IMG/VR virus record: IMGVR_UViG_3300030098_002874
Location: 1 to 26,681 of that record
Length of the DNA stretch: 26,681 nucleotides
Source: a virus
Strand: one strand, 5' to 3'
A program made the position numbers and the translations under genes. How positions within the stretch are numbered: position 1 is the stretch's first letter; each line of letters opens with the position of its first letter. This document shows positions 24,816-26,681 of the stretch, one piece after another. A model generated the notes under the pieces. That model ran no database searches and had not been told where the DNA came from. It worked only from the letters and a program-made list of their open reading frames with translations.

Positions 24816-26121
24816 CGTTATCTTTTTCCGCCATGTTTGAGTTCATATAGAATTTACACCTACCTCCATTAAATCCTACTGCATGAGTCCCTATTTTTCC
24901 GTACCTACTTTTAGAAACTATGATTTCACTCTTATATGGATTAAACTTTTCACTATCAAAATTATGTCCATAGAATACAAACATAGCTGATTCAGCAGTT
25001 TGTTCGATTACACCTGACTCTGCATAATCACTCATACGAGGTCTAGGGTCAAATCGTTTTTCTATTTCTCTATTTAATTGCGATACAAGTATTGATGAAC
25101 AATCTTCTTGTTTACATATCCATTTATATTCTTGCATTATTTTTTCTATCTCGAACCTTCTTCCTTCTTTAACACCTTGAACATCTATTAACTGTATGTA
25201 ATCATCTATAACAACATCAGGTTTATGCTTTGCTATTTCTCTCAAGCAATCATCTAATGTTCTTACATTGTCATACATTAAAAAGTTTTCATAGTTATGT
25301 TTCATCTTTTCAGATACTAATTCAAACTCTTCTTTACTAGTTTCAGATAGGTCGTTTCGTCTTATATCTCCGTATTTTAATCCATTTGATTCCATTACCA
25401 CCATCTTCTTCAGCATTTCCGTATTACTCATTTCTCGATTAAATAACATTACTCTATATCCTTGTTCAATCAACCCTCTAATAATATTTATTACAAGAGT
25501 TGTTTTACCATGGCCGGGCCTACCGCCTAGTACAGTTATTTCTTTACGAGTCATTCCACCTGCAAATGTATCAAGATGTCCAAGATTAAATGGTATAAGA
25601 TTAGAATCTTCTTCAACTGTTGCTCTCATTTCATCAACTAATACATTTATATCTCTTTGTTTAGATGGTTGTATTTGTCTTAATTCATCAATCAATTTGC
25701 TATGCTTTTCTAATATACTCCCTACGTTTTTATAATCTTCATAACTTGCATTTAACAAAGCTTCTGCTGATTTAGCTGTTTCTCTTTGTATATATTTTTC
25801 CCATACTATTCTTGCATATTGTTCTATATTTTGTTTACTAGCTACACTTTCAGTTAATCCTGTTATGTAGTATGCTTTACTATCTCCATGTATATCTTTT
25901 ACTTTGTTACATAAAGTTACAAAATCTATATCTACTTTATCTTTATATAACTCTGACATTGATTCCCATATTATTCTATTGTCTGTATTGTAAAATGCAT
26001 CATTATCTCTTATCCAAGCCATTGCTACTTCTTGTTCTCTTTCGCCTCCTTCTATAATGCACCCAAGTAAAGCTTCTTCAGCCTCTTGAGCGGAAGGGGC
26101 TAATTTTATTTCTTTAGCCAT
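24808..26121 (-). CDS. dnaB: Replicative DNA helicase, DnaB family
   Basis: 437 residues, normal length for a phage DnaB. The N-terminal domain (about 1-110) has APSAQEAEEALLGCII, the usual opening of DnaB. A linker follows, and then the RecA-like domain: Walker A GGRPGHGKTT (199-208, Lys206), glutamate-bearing FNREMS (228-232), Walker B PDVVIDDYIQL (301-311), SSILVSQLNRE (342-352) and the RPRMSDYAESGVIEQ motif (360-374), with SKSRYG (403-408) near the usual arginine-finger position. It unwinds DNA at the replication fork as a hexamer. AAGGAG lies 5-6 bases before the ATG. No separate primase or helicase loader is seen in the window. Confidence 0.93.
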   Translation of the reverse strand: MAKEIKLAPSAQEAEEALLGCIIEGGEREQEVAMAWIRDNDAFYNTDNRIIWESMSELYKDKVDIDFVTLCNKVKDIHGDSKAYYITGLTESVASKQNIEQYARIVWEKYIQRETAKSAEALLNASYEDYKNVGSILEKHSKLIDELRQIQPSKQRDINVLVDEMRATVEEDSNLIPFNLGHLDTFAGGMTRKEITVLGGRPGHGKTTLVINIIRGLIEQGYRVMLFNREMSNTEMLKKMVVMESNGLKYGDIRRNDLSETSKEEFELVSEKMKHNYENFLMYDNVRTLDDCLREIAKHKPDVVIDDYIQLIDVQGVKEGRRFEIEKIMQEYKWICKQEDCSSILVSQLNREIEKRFDPRPRMSDYAESGVIEQTAESAMFVFYGHNFDSEKFNPYKSEIIVSKSRYGKIGTHAVGFNGGRCKFYMNSNMAEKDNVV

Positions 26122-26132
26122 TTTGTCTCCTT

Positions 26133-26681
26133 TTAAAATAAACTTGCTTGATTAGCAGGTTCGTAATTAATTATTAAATATTCTTTTCTTTCTTTTTTCT
26201 TAGCTTCGTCTGTTGCTCCAGCGTATTTTAAATCTATGGTTCTAACATCGTAATCTTTATAGAGTTCTGCAACTCTTTCATCAGCGTCATAACTTATCAT
26301 AAATTTTCCACCTTGCTTATGTATCTTATCCACTTTTTCTTTTAATCTTAAATGGTCATCAGCATTAAAATTATGTTGATAATACTTATTACCTTTTTCA
26401 TGGGCAACAAAGTATGGTGGGTCTAAATACCAGAAGTCTCTTTTTCTTGGTTCATACTTGTCTATTAATTCAGCAAAGTCTAAGTTTTCTATTGTTGCTC
26501 CACCTATCTTTTCTCTCGAATATTTAAATTCTTCTTCCCAGTTTTTATTCCAATCTTTTATCATAGACATTGGTGTGTGAATTAATTTATTAAAGCTGTG
26601 TCTTATGCAATAGAAATACTGAGCAGCTCTCATTGGGTCTGGTATCTCTATTTCTCGTTTTTCTTGAACCTCAACCTTGTA
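26133..26681 (-). CDS. dam: DNA adenine methylase, D12/Dam class (partial, N-terminus beyond the window)
   Basis: The frame runs open to the window edge, so only the C-terminal 182 residues are here; the internal Met at 26633 is not a convincing start because the frame continues upstream with 16 more codons. The catalytic motif IV is DPPYF (WYLDPPYFVAHEKGNKYYQ), followed by HLRLKEKVDKIHKQGGKFMISYD, the usual strand order of Dam-like enzymes, and a C-terminal KEYLIINYE strand. It would methylate adenine N6 using S-adenosylmethionine. No partner restriction gene is visible. A role in protecting phage DNA from host nucleases or marking replication is possible. The gene ends 11 bases before the helicase ATG; the helicase Shine-Dalgarno lies in that gap. 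Confidence 0.87.
   Translation of the reverse strand, partial: YKVEVQEKREIEIPDPMRAAQYFYCIRHSFNKLIHTPMSMIKDWNKNWEEEFKYSREKIGGATIENLDFAELIDKYEPRKRDFWYLDPPYFVAHEKGNKYYQHNFNADDHLRLKEKVDKIHKQGGKFMISYDADERVAELYKDYDVRTIDLKYAGATDEAKKKERKEYLIINYEPANQASLF

Noticed and set aside
1-26681. tRNA genes, CRISPR arrays, insertion sequences, integrase or attachment sites
   Set aside because: There is almost no non-coding space (largest gaps about 60 bases at 9187-9246 and 51 bases at 23801-23851). I saw no cloverleaf, regular spaced repeats, transposase motif or duplicated flanks.

Overview
The window is a piece of an AT-rich double-stranded DNA phage (or prophage) genome. No cellular housekeeping gene, rRNA, tRNA, IS element or CRISPR array is visible. 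Genes are packed almost without gaps; many start on the last base of the previous stop codon (TAATG) or overlap it by 4-8 bases. Several starts have good Shine-Dalgarno sequences, which argues against a Bacteroidetes host. The overall look (low GC, tiny soluble genes, DUF6447-like protein, fibre motifs, RuvC-like resolvase) resembles uncultured marine phages; the host cannot be named.

Layout. (1) 1-516, + strand: C-terminal end of a tail fibre or spike with an S74-type self-cleaving chaperone domain. (2) 534-3322, +: about twelve small genes, including a small lipoprotein gene (1076-1246), a membrane-anchored coiled-coil protein overlapping it, a BhlA/UviB-like holin candidate and a further one-helix membrane protein. 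Together these could be the lysis functions, although no endolysin is in the window. (3) 3315-9186, +: a 1153-residue tail nozzle/stabilisation-like protein, a 412-residue fibre protein and a 389-residue unknown. (4) 9247-12012, +: three helical proteins placed and built like internal (ejected) virion proteins of podoviruses. (5) 12012-20966, +: a 2984-residue protein with hallmarks of a single-chain, double-psi beta-barrel RNA polymerase of the crAss-like/YonO superfamily. (6) 20966-23800, +: a 944-residue partner, probably another ejected protein. (7) 23796-23835: a terminator-like hairpin between converging operons. (8) 23852-26681, - strand: small helical protein, RuvC-like resolvase, Cys-rich protein, DnaB-type helicase and the C-terminal part of a DNA adenine methylase.

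How it may work together. The + strand reads as a late (virion and lysis) operon and the - strand as a replication operon. The giant protein lies next to internal virion proteins, in the late operon and away from the replication genes. The simplest inference is that it is packaged in the particle and ejected with the DNA to transcribe early genes, as described for crAss-like phages. The main observation is therefore a probable virion RNA polymerase of the multisubunit-type fold in a phage that otherwise looks like a podovirus. Head genes, portal and terminase are not in the window.
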